Shown here piece by piece: positions 1-8,436 of a stretch of DNA of 64,000 bases. Numbering within the stretch: position 1 is the stretch's first letter; every line of letters begins with the position of its first letter. Below the pieces are notes generated by a model. The model did not search any database. It had not been told where the DNA came from and saw only the letters and a list, made by a program, of their open reading frames with translations. A program made the position numbers and the translations under genes. This DNA comes from UBA7672 sp965229115 (lineage in GTDB: Bacteria > Pseudomonadota > Alphaproteobacteria > Caulobacterales > Hyphomonadaceae): NCBI GenBank assembly GCA_965229115.1, contig CBDDIR010000003.1:1612001-1676000 (forward strand), read 5' to 3'.

Positions 1-520
1 GCGCCCGCTTCAACTCGGCTTTGCGCTGGTCGACGACAGAGGTCGCGGCCTTGAGCCCGGCCCGTGTGCGATCCAGCGCGGCTTTGGCGGCATAGCCGTG
101 GTCAAAAAGCTGCGTTGTGCGCGCATCTTCAATCCGAGCGAGTTCCAGATCGCTCTCGGCCAAGGCAAGCCCTGCTCGGGCGGCTGCCGTCACCGCCGCC
201 GCTTCCTCCGCAATTCGCGCGTCGAGCAGACTGGGGTCTGCTGGCGCAATGGCGGCGACAGCGTCGCCTTTCGTCACCGTATCGCCGGGTTCGAGCAGAA
301 CACGTTTGAGCAGCCCGCCGACGGGCGCCGCCACAATGTAGATATCGTGGACCCGAATGCGACCCTCTTCTGCAATTTCACGACGCACCTCGCCACGGTC
401 GACCACTACAATCTGGACGCTGACTGATCTCGGCCATGCGAACCAGGCGATGAGAGCGACGACGGCAGCGGCGGAGGCCGTCCAGATTCCGGTCGCTGTC
501 GTGAACCGTGGTAATTTCAA
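1..520 (-). CDS. HlyD/MacA-type periplasmic adaptor of an ABC efflux system (partial, 3' end beyond window)
   Basis: About 173 codons of a membrane-fusion protein are present; its C-terminus lies beyond base 1. It would bridge the inner-membrane ABC transporter encoded upstream to an outer-membrane channel. The N-terminus has one hydrophobic segment (around TASAAAVVALIAWFAW), then a lipoyl-like beta stretch with VAAPVGGLLKRVLLEPGD and a long Ala/Glu-rich coiled-coil hairpin (roughly residues 85-170), the usual HlyD order. No ATG fits; I chose TTG at 520-518 because GAGGGA lies about 7 bases upstream and the start is two bases past the permease stop, as in a coupled operon. Family assignment is firm; the substrate is not visible. 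Confidence 0.85.
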   Translation of the reverse strand, partial: MKLPRFTTATGIWTASAAAVVALIAWFAWPRSVSVQIVVVDRGEVRREIAEEGRIRVHDIYIVAAPVGGLLKRVLLEPGDTVTKGDAVAAIAPADPSLLDARIAEEAAAVTAAARAGLALAESDLELARIEDARTTQLFDHGYAAKAALDRTRAGLKAATSVVDQRKAELKRA

Positions 521-522
521 GT

Positions 523-2886
523 TCAGTCCCTCGCTTTCAGGACGGCAACCATATCGAGCCTGTCGATGTCGCGGCGCACGACCAAGGCGGCAATGGCGAC
601 GCACGCCAGCGTAAATGCGATCGCGAACGCGTAACCCGCCGGATTGAAAACGTAAGGGAAAGAATACATGTCCGTCTGGAACAGTCGCATCAGCCAGTTC
701 GCCATCAGGGTTCCCGCGACGCACCCGAGCGGAATGGCAAGAAGAGCCAGAGCCGCCAGTTCGCCTACCAGGACATATGAGACCTCGAAGCGTGTGAAAC
801 CTAGCACTCGCAGCGTCGCCAGGTCGCGTTCCTGTTCGGCCAGCGTGATGCGCGCCGCGGAGAAAGCTACCCCTCCAGCCATCACTGCAGCGAACGACAG
901 GTAGATGAGGTTCATGTAGCCAACGCCTTCGTCATAGCTGCGCCGCATGGAACGTTCGGCCAGGTTGAGGAAGCTCGCGCCCACCAGGGCGGGCGTGCGC
1001 TTGAGCTCCCGATTGAACGTGTCATACGAGGCTGGATCGAGGCGCACATTGGCGCCTGTGATCTGTCCGGGTTCCCGCATCAGGCGAGATTGCGACTCCA
1101 TGTCCATGTAGGCCGACGATCCAACCATCGGATCGACAATGGCGGCGACGCGAACTGCTGTTCGCAGGCGGCTGCCACGTGTCTGCTCGATTTCAATCTC
1201 ATCGCCCGTACCGACGCCGAGCTTTGCGGCTAAGGCGCGAGCGAGTGCGATGCCGGCCGCCGGCGGTGCGACGATTTCTCCGTTGGCCCCTATCAAACGG
1301 CTGAGACGGGCCTGTGGTCGCGAGCCGATGAGCGCTTCCTCGACACTCCGGCCGCCGTGGTGGAGGACGACGCTGTCGATCCTGGCCGGCTCTGCATAGA
1401 TGACGCCCGGCAGGTGTTCGATCGTGTGCAGCACGCCTTCTTCGCGTGACTCGATGAAGGACAGGGTCACATCCTGGCGGTTGGTCTGCGAAAAGTGCAC
1501 GTCGAGCAGCTTGTCCATGACCGCAGGGAAGGTTCGCGCGACGACCAGAAGGCCGATCGCCAGGGCGATCCCGATGATGGTCGAGGCAGACCTGCGCGGG
1601 AAACGAAGGATGCGGCGCAGAATGATCCGGCTCTTGGCGTCGAGGCGGCGTCCCAGCGCGCCTGCCAGACCGTCTGATCCCGAGAATGCCACGGGTCGTG
1701 GCGGGGCGAGGGCGCTTGCGGGTGCGATCCGTGCGGCATTGAGCACAGCTCCCAGCGCGCCGGCCCCTGCGCTGAGGAACGCAGCGGCCCAGGCCGCAAG
1801 GAAGACCCAGAGGGGTGCATCGAAGTCGAGGCGCGGAAAATGGTAGTAGTCGCGGTAAACCGCTGCGATCAGCCGACCGAGCCATATCCCGGTGCCGGAG
1901 CCGAGAAGCGCGCCAATCGCGCCAAGCAGGAGAGCGCTCTTTGCGTAGTGCCAGGCGACTGCGGCGTTGCCGTAGCCGAAGGCCTTCAGCAGACCGATGT
2001 TGGACCGCTCCGTCGCGATGATGCGCGTCAGCGCGACGTTGACCAGGAAGGTGGCGATGACCAGGAAGAAGGCCGGCAGAAATGTCGCCATGGTCGCGAG
2101 CTGGCGCAGTTCCTCGACGAGGAAGCGATCGGATGGCATGCGGTCGCGACCATAGGCGCCCGTCGAGCCGTAGCGCTGCACCACGGAATCGATGGACCGC
2201 TTGGCCAGCTCTGGGTCCGCATCGCCGGCGAGGCGGAACAAGGCCTCGTTGAACGCTCCTTCCAGGTCATAGGCGCGGGCGAGCGCGGCATGTCCCATCC
2301 AGATGACGGCATAGCGATCCGGCTGGGGGAAGAGTTCCCCGGGGGCGCTGACGAAGACGAACTCGGGCGAATTGGCGATGCCCACGATCTTGAGCGTCTG
2401 GCGGTGACCATGGAGGGTCGCTTCCAGCGAGCCGCCCGGGGCGAGGTCAAGTGCGTTAGCAAACGCCTCATTGACGAGGACTTCATCGGCAATGGCGGGA
2501 TCCGGTCTGCGTCCCCGCACCAAGACAAGATCGTTGACCTTTGGCCTGCCATCGGGGGGAAGAGAAACAAGTCGGGCCGAGGCTGGCTCGACGATGTCCG
2601 GCAGGTTCAGCAGCGCGAAGCCGGAAATGCGTGCATCGACGGCAGTAACGCCGGCGACGGCGGCGAGTTCGATCCCGACGCGCTCGGGCGCCCTTACCAG
2701 CGAAACCGCGAGATCAGCCATATGCTGAGCGCCGTAGTATTCCAGACGTGTGCGCTCCAGCGAGGCGCGCATGCCGATCGCCATCACAAAGATCGACAGC
2801 CCGCAGCCAAGAACCATTGCGACCGCGATTGCGTTGATCCGCATTCGCCAGAGGTCCCGGAAGAGCTTTCTATCGAGCATCCGCAT
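523..2886 (-). CDS. FtsX-family ABC transporter permease (MacB/LolE-like, duplicated)
   Basis: A 787-aa inner-membrane permease. It has an N-terminal membrane anchor (about residues 15-37), a large periplasmic part, a three-helix FtsX core near residues 265-390, then a repeat of the same layout (anchor near 430-450, periplasmic part, C-terminal helices near 660-780). This duplicated FtsX arrangement is typical of permeases in type VII/MacB-like tripartite exporters or of DevC/LolE-like proteins, which use ATP hydrolysis for mechanical work across the periplasm. The start ATG is 6 bases past the ATPase stop and the stop sits 2 bases before the adaptor start, so the three genes form one operon. 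Substrate unknown (antibiotic, lipid or peptide are all possible). Confidence 0.88.
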   Translation of the reverse strand: MRMLDRKLFRDLWRMRINAIAVAMVLGCGLSIFVMAIGMRASLERTRLEYYGAQHMADLAVSLVRAPERVGIELAAVAGVTAVDARISGFALLNLPDIVEPASARLVSLPPDGRPKVNDLVLVRGRRPDPAIADEVLVNEAFANALDLAPGGSLEATLHGHRQTLKIVGIANSPEFVFVSAPGELFPQPDRYAVIWMGHAALARAYDLEGAFNEALFRLAGDADPELAKRSIDSVVQRYGSTGAYGRDRMPSDRFLVEELRQLATMATFLPAFFLVIATFLVNVALTRIIATERSNIGLLKAFGYGNAAVAWHYAKSALLLGAIGALLGSGTGIWLGRLIAAVYRDYYHFPRLDFDAPLWVFLAAWAAAFLSAGAGALGAVLNAARIAPASALAPPRPVAFSGSDGLAGALGRRLDAKSRIILRRILRFPRRSASTIIGIALAIGLLVVARTFPAVMDKLLDVHFSQTNRQDVTLSFIESREEGVLHTIEHLPGVIYAEPARIDSVVLHHGGRSVEEALIGSRPQARLSRLIGANGEIVAPPAAGIALARALAAKLGVGTGDEIEIEQTRGSRLRTAVRVAAIVDPMVGSSAYMDMESQSRLMREPGQITGANVRLDPASYDTFNRELKRTPALVGASFLNLAERSMRRSYDEGVGYMNLIYLSFAAVMAGGVAFSAARITLAEQERDLATLRVLGFTRFEVSYVLVGELAALALLAIPLGCVAGTLMANWLMRLFQTDMYSFPYVFNPAGYAFAIAFTLACVAIAALVVRRDIDRLDMVAVLKARD

Positions 2887-2892
2887 TGGCGC

Positions 2893-3597
2893 TTACCACA
2901 CCAGATCGGCAGGAGCTGCGCGGCTTGCGTTGGTTTCGATCTCGCGAATGCCGCCGTCGAGAAACCGCACAACGCGATCGCCAAGTCTGGCGACGTCCGC
3001 GTTGTGCGTGACCAATAGCGTTGTTGAACGGAAGCGCGTGCTCACTTCGACGAGAGCCTCAAGCACGCGAACTCCGGTGCCCACGTCAAGAGCGCCGGTT
3101 GGCTCGTCGCACAGCAGGACGGCGGGCCGCTTGGCGATCGCGCGAGCGACCGCGACACGCTGCTGTTCTCCGCCGGAAAGCTGCGCCGGAAAATGATCGA
3201 GGCGGTCGCCGAGGCCGACCAAACTCAGAGCCTCCGCCGCCGGCATCGGATCTTGCGCAATCTCGTTGACGAGTTCGACGTTTTCCCGGGCGGTCAGGCT
3301 CGGGATGAGATTGTAGAACTGGAAGATGAACCCAACGTGCTGGCGCCGGTAGCGCGTTAAATCAGCGTCCGGCATACCTGTGAGTGCTCTGTCTCGGAAG
3401 GCGATTGCTCCCGACGTTGCTCGATCGAGCCCGCCGAGAATGTTGAGCAACGTCGATTTGCCGGATCCGGAAGGGCCAAGCAGCACGAGCATCTCGCCAT
3501 CTGCGACGTCGAGATCAACCTCTCGCAGGGCGTGCACAGCCGATGGGCCGTCGCCATATCGCTTGCCGACATTGCGGAGCGAGAACGTCGGTGTCAT
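2893..3597 (-). CDS. ABC transporter ATP-binding protein (LolD/MacB type)
   Basis: 234-aa nucleotide-binding subunit, first gene of the efflux operon. Walker A is GPSGSGKST (residues 41-49), the Q-loop region contains FIFQFYNLIP, the ABC signature is LSGGEQQR (near 148), Walker B is AVLLCDEPTGALD (near 168), and the H-loop is in LLVTHN. Length and motifs match the LolD/MacB ATPase group that pairs with FtsX-type permeases, consistent with the next gene. An FNR/FixK-like palindrome (3656-3669) is centred about 65 bases upstream of the start codon, a spacing that would suit activation of this operon, though it could also serve the divergent stress-protein gene. Confidence 0.93.
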   Translation of the reverse strand: MTPTFSLRNVGKRYGDGPSAVHALREVDLDVADGEMLVLLGPSGSGKSTLLNILGGLDRATSGAIAFRDRALTGMPDADLTRYRRQHVGFIFQFYNLIPSLTARENVELVNEIAQDPMPAAEALSLVGLGDRLDHFPAQLSGGEQQRVAVARAIAKRPAVLLCDEPTGALDVGTGVRVLEALVEVSTRFRSTTLLVTHNADVARLGDRVVRFLDGGIREIETNASRAAPADLVW

Positions 3598-3923
3598 TTG
3601 TGTCCGCTTCCTCGCCTACGGTCACTGCAGTATCGGGACACCACGTGGATCCCAATTGATGCCGGTCAATAGCTCGGGCGCTTAGAGCGTCTTGGCGGGC
3701 GAAATGTTCGGCCCGTGATGTTGACGGGGCAGGCAGGGGGTGGAGAGCGTCGTACGGCGTACGGCCACGAAATCTATCAAATGGCTCAGGCCGTGACAGT
3801 CTGCTGCCCGGCCGCAAGCGGCGCCGGCCGCGAATTGAGCGGCGTCAACTGCCCGGCCGTGCTCTGTGCTAGACAGTCATGGGGTGCCGGAATCCGGTGC
3901 GTGAACCAAAAGAAGGGCTGCAG
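3598..3923. other. Divergent intergenic region between efflux operon and Usp gene
   Basis: About 326 bases without a supported gene. The only structure I recognise is the FNR/FixK-like palindrome at 3656-3669. The rest probably holds the two divergent promoters and a long Usp leader; no clear sigma-70 boxes were picked out. Confidence 0.6.
3656..3669. promoter_or_regulatory. FNR/FixK-like box A
   Basis: TTGATGCCGGTCAA fits TTGA-N6-TCAA exactly, the half-site arrangement bound by FNR/FixK/Dnr regulators. Its centre is about 65 bases before the ABC ATPase start and about 260 before the Usp start. Three similar boxes lie in this cluster, which makes chance unlikely. Confidence 0.6.
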
Positions 3924-4760
3924 ATGAGCGTCACGGACGTTTTCTCCGTCATCGACGCCACCGCTGGCGGCGATCACGTTATTCGCTTCACTGAGCAGTT
4001 CGTTCGGCAGTCGCCCTCCTATGTGACGGCTGCGGTGATGGGATGGCGCCCGTCCTTCCCGATTCCGGAAGCCGCAACTTTCGATGAATTGCTTGGGCAA
4101 TGGATGGCAGCGGTCCAGAAGGACCTGGAGCTGGACGTTCAGACAGTGCGGGCTCGGCTTGATCGTGAAAACACAGCGAGCAGCGTCGAAGGCCTCTTTG
4201 TCGAGTTGAAGGACGTGCGATCGGCAATCGGCATGCGAGCGCGACACGCAGACCTGAGCATTGTCTCACGGCCGCGACCGGTGGCGTATGAGACTGCGGC
4301 GGCGATCCTTGAGGGAGCCCTGCTTACGTCCGGACGTCCAGTCATAGTCGTGCCGCCGGGGTGGACGAGTCAGGAGTTCGGACGCACAGTCCTGATCTGT
4401 TGGAAGCCGACCCGCGAGGCTGCCCGCACCATTGCCGACGCCGCTGCCATTATTCGAGCGGCGCAGCGCGTAGTGGTTGTTACGGTTGATGCACGTCCAA
4501 GCGAGGCCGGGTATGGCCCGGCGCCCGGGGCGGATATCTGCGCGCATCTCGCGAGAGTTGGCGCCAAAGTCGAGTTGATCAACCTCACGTCGGCAGGGCG
4601 CTCAGAGACGAATGCAATCCAGGATCAAGCGCTTGCCGTAGGCGCGGACATGGTCGTCATGGGGGGCTACGGCCGCAGCCGAATGGAAGAATTCATCTTC
4701 GGCGGCGTCACCCGCGCCATGCTCGCCGAGAGCGAAACACCCTTGTTTATGTCTCATTGA
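3924..4760 (+). CDS. Universal stress protein, tandem Usp domains
   Basis: 278-aa cytoplasmic protein with two Usp folds. The first half is degenerate and lacks an evident nucleotide loop; the second (from about residue 145, VLICWKPTREAARTIADA) ends with the Usp signature GGYGRSRMEEFIFGGVTR, the G-2x-G-9x-G(S/T) nucleotide-binding motif. ATG at 3924 is preferred over an upstream in-frame ATG at 3879 because AGAAGGG lies just before it. Tandem Usp proteins are commonly induced by oxygen limitation or other stress; here three Usp genes sit together with FNR-like boxes. The precise role is unknown. Confidence 0.88.
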   Translation: MSVTDVFSVIDATAGGDHVIRFTEQFVRQSPSYVTAAVMGWRPSFPIPEAATFDELLGQWMAAVQKDLELDVQTVRARLDRENTASSVEGLFVELKDVRSAIGMRARHADLSIVSRPRPVAYETAAAILEGALLTSGRPVIVVPPGWTSQEFGRTVLICWKPTREAARTIADAAAIIRAAQRVVVVTVDARPSEAGYGPAPGADICAHLARVGAKVELINLTSAGRSETNAIQDQALAVGADMVVMGGYGRSRMEEFIFGGVTRAMLAESETPLFMSH

Positions 4761-4785
4761 GCAGGTCCGCGGCGGGGGCACGCCA

Positions 4786-5643
4786 TCACCCTGCCGTCAG
4801 GCACTGGGCGGCGTGCTCCACATAGACGACCTGAGCGTGACTGCCCACCTGCATAGCCTCGCCGTCGATCATCGCAGGTATGTCGCCACCGCCTTCACTG
4901 TCGATAACAAGTGTCTCTGCGGAAACAACATTGGCATCCGGTGAATGACGCCAATCTGATAGGAGTGATGACCAGACCACCGCCAGAGCTGCAAGCGCCG
5001 AGGGTTTGGAAAGGGTGGCAACCTCCATTCGCCCGTTGTTTGAGGTTGGGCCCACAAGAACCCCGAGGACGCTGGTTGTGGGTAGGCGCTCGTCGGGGAA
5101 TCTGTAGCCGTCTCGATATCGGGCGACGAGATGTAGATGCTCTAGTGCATCGAGCGCCGCGCCGAACTGCGTGAAGGCTTTGCCAAGGTCGCCAAATCGC
5201 AGACTCTCCCGGGCTTCCGCGAAGGCGACCGGCGCGCCGGCCAACATGGCGCAATAGAAGGGTTCGCCATTGATCAGGCCGGCCGGCAGGCGCCGCTTCA
5301 CCGGATTTGCGAGGACGTCTTGCAGGATTTCCTCCCAGGGCCTTACGCCATGCAGCGACTTCGACAGCAGGTTCATGGTGCCGCCGGGAAGTAGAAGGAG
5401 GTTCGAGGCGTCGCGCCCGGCCTTCCTCAAGGCCGCGCGGTGGGTCCCATCGCCGCCCCAGACAATCAGCAGGTCGGGCGACCGGGCGAGAAGTGAGAGC
5501 ATCTGGCTGTCCCCATCGGTGAAATCCGTCTCCACGATCTCAGCTTGATCCACGGCCATCGCACGGAGGGCGGCCCGCATGCGGCTCGCGCCATCCGCAG
5601 GCATGCTGCCAGCCGCTGGATTGAACAGGACTATCGCCTTCAC
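4786..5643 (-). CDS. Diacylglycerol kinase family (YegS/LCB5-like) lipid kinase
   Basis: 285-aa cytosolic lipid kinase-like protein expected to phosphorylate diacylglycerol or a sphingoid/other lipid with ATP. The N-terminus KAIVLFNPAAG and the glycine-rich VWGGDGTHRAAL (around residue 62) are the DAGK catalytic-domain ATP-binding motifs; LPGGTMNLLSKSL follows at the position of the usual GTxN motif. A reading frame extends further upstream, but that part is antisense to the neighbouring Usp gene and does not look like protein. I chose GTG at 5643-5641, preceded by GAGGG. Divergent from the Usp gene at 5779, with FNR-like box B between them. Substrate lipid not determinable. Confidence 0.85.
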   Translation of the reverse strand: MKAIVLFNPAAGSMPADGASRMRAALRAMAVDQAEIVETDFTDGDSQMLSLLARSPDLLIVWGGDGTHRAALRKAGRDASNLLLLPGGTMNLLSKSLHGVRPWEEILQDVLANPVKRRLPAGLINGEPFYCAMLAGAPVAFAEARESLRFGDLGKAFTQFGAALDALEHLHLVARYRDGYRFPDERLPTTSVLGVLVGPTSNNGRMEVATLSKPSALAALAVVWSSLLSDWRHSPDANVVSAETLVIDSEGGGDIPAMIDGEAMQVGSHAQVVYVEHAAQCLTAG

Positions 5644-5710
5644 GGTACCCTCGGTCTGTGTCGTTGTCGTATGGTCCAGGCCCTGTTCGCAGCGGAAGTG
5701 GTCCCGGGCA

Positions 5711-5724
5711 GTGATCTGTGTCAA
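5711..5724. promoter_or_regulatory. FNR/FixK-like box B
   Basis: GTGATCTGTGTCAA has one mismatch to TTGA-N6-TCAA. It is centred about 61 bases before the Usp start at 5779, the distance expected for a -41.5 activator site with a short leader, and about 75 bases before the divergent lipid-kinase start. Confidence 0.6.
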
Positions 5725-5778
5725 ACCGGACTGCGGGAGGTTGGCTATGGATTTGTGATTGTTACGAGGACCACCGCC

Positions 5779-6621
5779 ATGCGCGACATGCTTCTGCATA
5801 TCGACACCTACCCCGAGCCGACATCGCCTGCGGCAATAGATGCGGCGATTGGCTTTGCGGCGGCCCTGGGCGGGAGGCTCTCCGCCGTGGCCGTCCATAT
5901 CGATATCCGCGTTCCGCACAACAGGATTGCCGAATACCTGATCGGCATAAGTCGACTGGCGGAGGAAGAGGAAGCCAAGTGTCAACGCGCATGCGTCGGG
6001 GCGCTCAAGCACTTCAGCGCAGCGGCTAACGCCGCCGGCGTTCTTGGAGACGCATTGACCGTACGCGCCGACATGTATCTCATGGGAGAACGCGTTGCCG
6101 AACTCGCCCGCACGCGAGACATTTGTCTCGTGCCGGTTGCCGATCGTCTCGACGGCCAGCGCTCGGTCGCCGAGGCTGTGGTTTTTGAGTCAGCGCGGCC
6201 CACCATCGTCTATTCGCCAGGCCGCGCCGACCTTCCAGCTACCGGCCTCGACGTCGTCGTGCTGGCCTGGGATGGCAGCCGGTGCGCCGCGCGCGCCATG
6301 GCGGATGCGCTCCCGATTCTCGCGAAGGCGAAGACAGTGAAGGTGCTAACCATCGTCAATGAGAAGGCTGCCGCCGTTACAGGTCTGGGCGCGGACGCGG
6401 TCCGGCACCTCCGGGCACATGGCGTCAATGCCGTCGCGGAAGAGGTTGACGCCCGCGGCCGCCGCATCGGGGACGTGATGGACGAGTATGTCGTCAGCCA
6501 GCGTGCCGGCCTTCTGGTGATGGGAGCCTACGGCCGCTCGCGGGTGCGGGAGTTCATTCTCGGAGGGGCGACCGAACACGTCTTGAACGATCCCAAGGTC
6601 GCGATTCTGTTGTCTCACTAA
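5779..6621 (+). CDS. Universal stress protein, tandem Usp domains
   Basis: 280-aa protein with two Usp domains. The first begins MRDMLLHIDTYPEP and shows an alpha/beta start; the second starts near residue 155 (VVVLAWDGSRCAARAMADA) and ends in GAYGRSRVREFILGGATEHVL, the nucleotide-binding signature. The same frame is open from 5545, but that part overlaps the opposite kinase gene; ATG 5779 with GAGGA about 8 bases upstream is the better start. FNR-like box B sits about 61 bases upstream. Paralogous in layout to the Usp proteins at 3924 and 7302. Confidence 0.88.
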   Translation: MRDMLLHIDTYPEPTSPAAIDAAIGFAAALGGRLSAVAVHIDIRVPHNRIAEYLIGISRLAEEEEAKCQRACVGALKHFSAAANAAGVLGDALTVRADMYLMGERVAELARTRDICLVPVADRLDGQRSVAEAVVFESARPTIVYSPGRADLPATGLDVVVLAWDGSRCAARAMADALPILAKAKTVKVLTIVNEKAAAVTGLGADAVRHLRAHGVNAVAEEVDARGRRIGDVMDEYVVSQRAGLLVMGAYGRSRVREFILGGATEHVLNDPKVAILLSH

Positions 6622-6857
6622 GGTTGAAGATCCGGCAATTCTTCCTGGCTCCTTCTTGTGATATTTTTGACGAGCAGCGATGCAGCGAAGGTGGCGCGCG
6701 TAACGATGGTCATGCCGGCCTATCCGGTGACCGCGGCCTGAAGCTGTACCGTCTGATGGATGAGGCCGTGCGCGTCTTGATCCGTCTCAAGGCGCAAATC
6801 TTTGAGCCGGCCATCGCGACACGTTGGAGCCGCGGCCGGCTTGAGGGCAGGTCTGCC

Positions 6858-6875
6858 TGGGAATGATTCAGGGCT
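6858..6875 (+). repeat. Direct repeat 1: guaA 3'-end-like attachment site
   Basis: TGGGAATGATTCAGGGCT is identical to 21366-21383 in the same orientation. With the bases before the second copy it reads ...E-W-E-stop, the conserved C-terminus of GMP synthase; the 3' end of guaA is an established island integration site. Only the shared core remains here (A-W-E-stop in frame). Similarity to the second copy continues patchily for about 125 bases downstream. Confidence 0.6.
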
Positions 6876-6980
6876 CTTCCACGCGGTTCGCCGCTGATTG
6901 GAAGTCCAGCCTAGAGCTCTGAAAGCTCACAAAATCCAAATCGACCTCTATCGCCCCGTTCGCTCAGCAGCGCGACGGTG

Positions 6981-6998
6981 TGACGGTGCGCGTGACGG
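6981..6998 (+). repeat. TGACGGT tandem motif (left end)
   Basis: TGACGGTGCGCGTGACGG, one base different from 21280-21297. A further pair of TGACGGTATC units lies at 7110-7135, between the attachment repeat and the integrase start. Probably recombinase or excisionase binding sites. Confidence 0.5.
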
Positions 6999-7177
6999 AT
7001 GGCGAGAACGGCGGCAGCCGCTCGAAGCCGTTACCGTCACGCCATTTCCCGGCACTTGCGCACGTTTCGACCGAAATAAACTGTGAAACCAAGCGGATGG
7101 GCCGTTTGCTGACGGTATCTTGGTTGACGGTATCGAGAGGCAGATTTGGCGCCCTCCGCACCAAGCGGAGCAAAAAA

Positions 7178-7237
7178 GTGCTGACGGACACTGCGCTTAA
7201 GAATCTGGCTCTCCGAACGTGTTCGACTTTGATCTAA
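7178..7237 (+). pseudogene. 5' remnant of a tyrosine-recombinase integrase (DUF4102-type arm domain)
   Basis: GTG at 7178, preceded by a GGAG ribosome site 7 bases upstream, opens V-L-T-D-T-A-L-K-N-L. This closely resembles the first residues of island integrases with an N-terminal DUF4102 arm-binding domain (typically x-LTDTAIKNAKP). After the tenth codon the frame reads unrelated residues and stops at 7237. The remnant lies about 300 bases inside the guaA-like repeat, exactly where such integrases start. I infer that the rest was deleted, leaving the Usp/ATPase genes beside the attachment site. Ten residues are too few for certainty. Confidence 0.5.
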
Positions 7238-7242
7238 GTCAC
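7229..7242. promoter_or_regulatory. FNR/FixK-like box C
   Basis: TTGATCTAAGTCAC has one mismatch to TTGA-N6-TCAA. Centre is about 66 bases upstream of the Usp start at 7302, almost the same spacing as box B to its Usp gene. It overlaps the end of the integrase remnant, so the promoter lies exactly at the deletion scar. Confidence 0.6.
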
Positions 7243-7301
7243 TGCATTCGGTCGTCGCATCAGGGATGAGGGTTTGTTGTTTCCGACGCGGAGACGGGCA
7301 G

Positions 7302-8102
7302 ATGCAGTACCGCACCATTCTTGTGCATGTGGATGTGACGTCTGAGGGCCGCGCCCGGCTGGAGAACGCCGTGTGCTTAGCGGACAAGCTCGGCGCTAAG
7401 CTGCTCGGCCTTGGTGCGGCCGGCTTTGACCCAATTCCAGATCACACAGGGAACTCTGACGCGATCCTCCAGCAAATCTCGCTGAGTCTGCAGCAGGCTC
7501 AGCGGATCTTCCGTGAGGCGACCGCCGAGCTGCGAGCCGCCGAATGGCGGGCGCTGGTCCGCCGGCCGGCCTCGGCCTTGGCCGACCTTGCCTGCGGAGC
7601 CGATCTCGTTTTCGGCAGCCGCACCGGAGAGTTCGGGCCTCCTAACTTGTTCGCCAGACCTGATACCTTGCTGCTCGCCGCAGGGACGCCCATCCTCCTG
7701 CAGCCCCCAGCGGCTCCGCCGCTCGACGCGACACGGATCGTGCTCGGATGGAAGAACACCCGCGAGGCTCGCCGCGCCGTGTGGGACGCACTTCCGCTTC
7801 TGAAAGTTGCTTCAGAGGTGAAGGTCCTTCGCTTCGTGGCGGAGGTTGACCCACGTGCGGACGATGGTCTCGAGGAGGTCGGCGATCGGCTGCGTGGCCA
7901 CGGCGTCAGCGTGACTGTGGCTCGGAGGGAACGGGCCGCCAATTCCGTGGGAGAGGATTTGATCGACGCAGCAATCGAGGCCGGCGCCGACCTGATCGTC
8001 GCAGGGGCGTATGGGCATCCTCGATTGCGCGAGCTGATCTTTGGCGGTGTAACACGTTCACTACTCAGCCAATCGCCGAAGTACGTGCTCTTCAGCCACT
8101 AG
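7302..8102 (+). CDS. Universal stress protein, tandem Usp domains
   Basis: 266-aa protein, third Usp of the cluster. The first domain begins MQYRTILVHVDVTSEGRARL, a good Usp start; the second begins near residue 145 (IVLGWKNTREARRAVWDALP) and ends GAYGHPRLRELIFGGVTRSLL, the nucleotide-binding signature with His replacing the usual Arg-Ser region. ATG 7302 has GGAG about 9 bases upstream and is preferred to the in-frame ATG at 7266. Controlled, I infer, through box C. It lies inside the pair of guaA-like repeats whereas the other two Usp genes lie outside. Confidence 0.88.
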   Translation: MQYRTILVHVDVTSEGRARLENAVCLADKLGAKLLGLGAAGFDPIPDHTGNSDAILQQISLSLQQAQRIFREATAELRAAEWRALVRRPASALADLACGADLVFGSRTGEFGPPNLFARPDTLLLAAGTPILLQPPAAPPLDATRIVLGWKNTREARRAVWDALPLLKVASEVKVLRFVAEVDPRADDGLEEVGDRLRGHGVSVTVARRERAANSVGEDLIDAAIEAGADLIVAGAYGHPRLRELIFGGVTRSLLSQSPKYVLFSH

Positions 8103-8436
8103 GTCGCGGACCCATATCGGATCACCTCGCGCGGACATGATCGCGCTTGAGCGAAGGGAGTTTGATGGTCTCCGACTGCCTGCTGGCCGCTCAGTTGTCC
8201 AGGTCGGCAGCGAATTTCTGCCAACCGGGCCCTAGCCGGGGATAAGGTTGCGTTAGACTGTCGGTACCGTATCGCGCACTGCGCCCACCAATCTTCGGTA
8301 ATGGTGGGGACCAACCGCGCTGAGCTGATCACCGGTCTGCCCCGCAAGCGGCTGGACATTGAGGAACGCCCCATTGCCCCGCATTGAAAATCCACAGTCA
8401 AACATAATTGTGCCTGGAGCTGAGAAGCTTGCCGAT
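8103..8436. other. Intergenic region before the first P-type ATPase
   Basis: About 334 bases. I see no gene, convincing FNR box or hairpin here. The ATPase frame is open from a TTG at 8359, so the last 78 bases could be coding if that start is used. Confidence 0.5.

Larger units (their letters stand above)
6622..7301. other. Attachment-site region at the left edge of the mobile island
   Basis: A 680-base stretch without an intact gene. It contains the guaA-end-like repeat (6858-6875), a roughly 125-bp segment similar to the one after the second repeat at 21366, repeated TGACGGT motifs (6981-6998 and 7110-7135), the start of a destroyed integrase gene (7178-7237), and FNR-like box C (7229-7242). 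An 80-codon frame ending in the repeat has no protein-like character. Confidence 0.6.

Noticed and set aside
6624..6866. 80-codon frame ending at the first attachment repeat
   Set aside because: TTG start, no ribosome site, no protein-like pattern; it ends at the repeat only because the repeat contains a stop.
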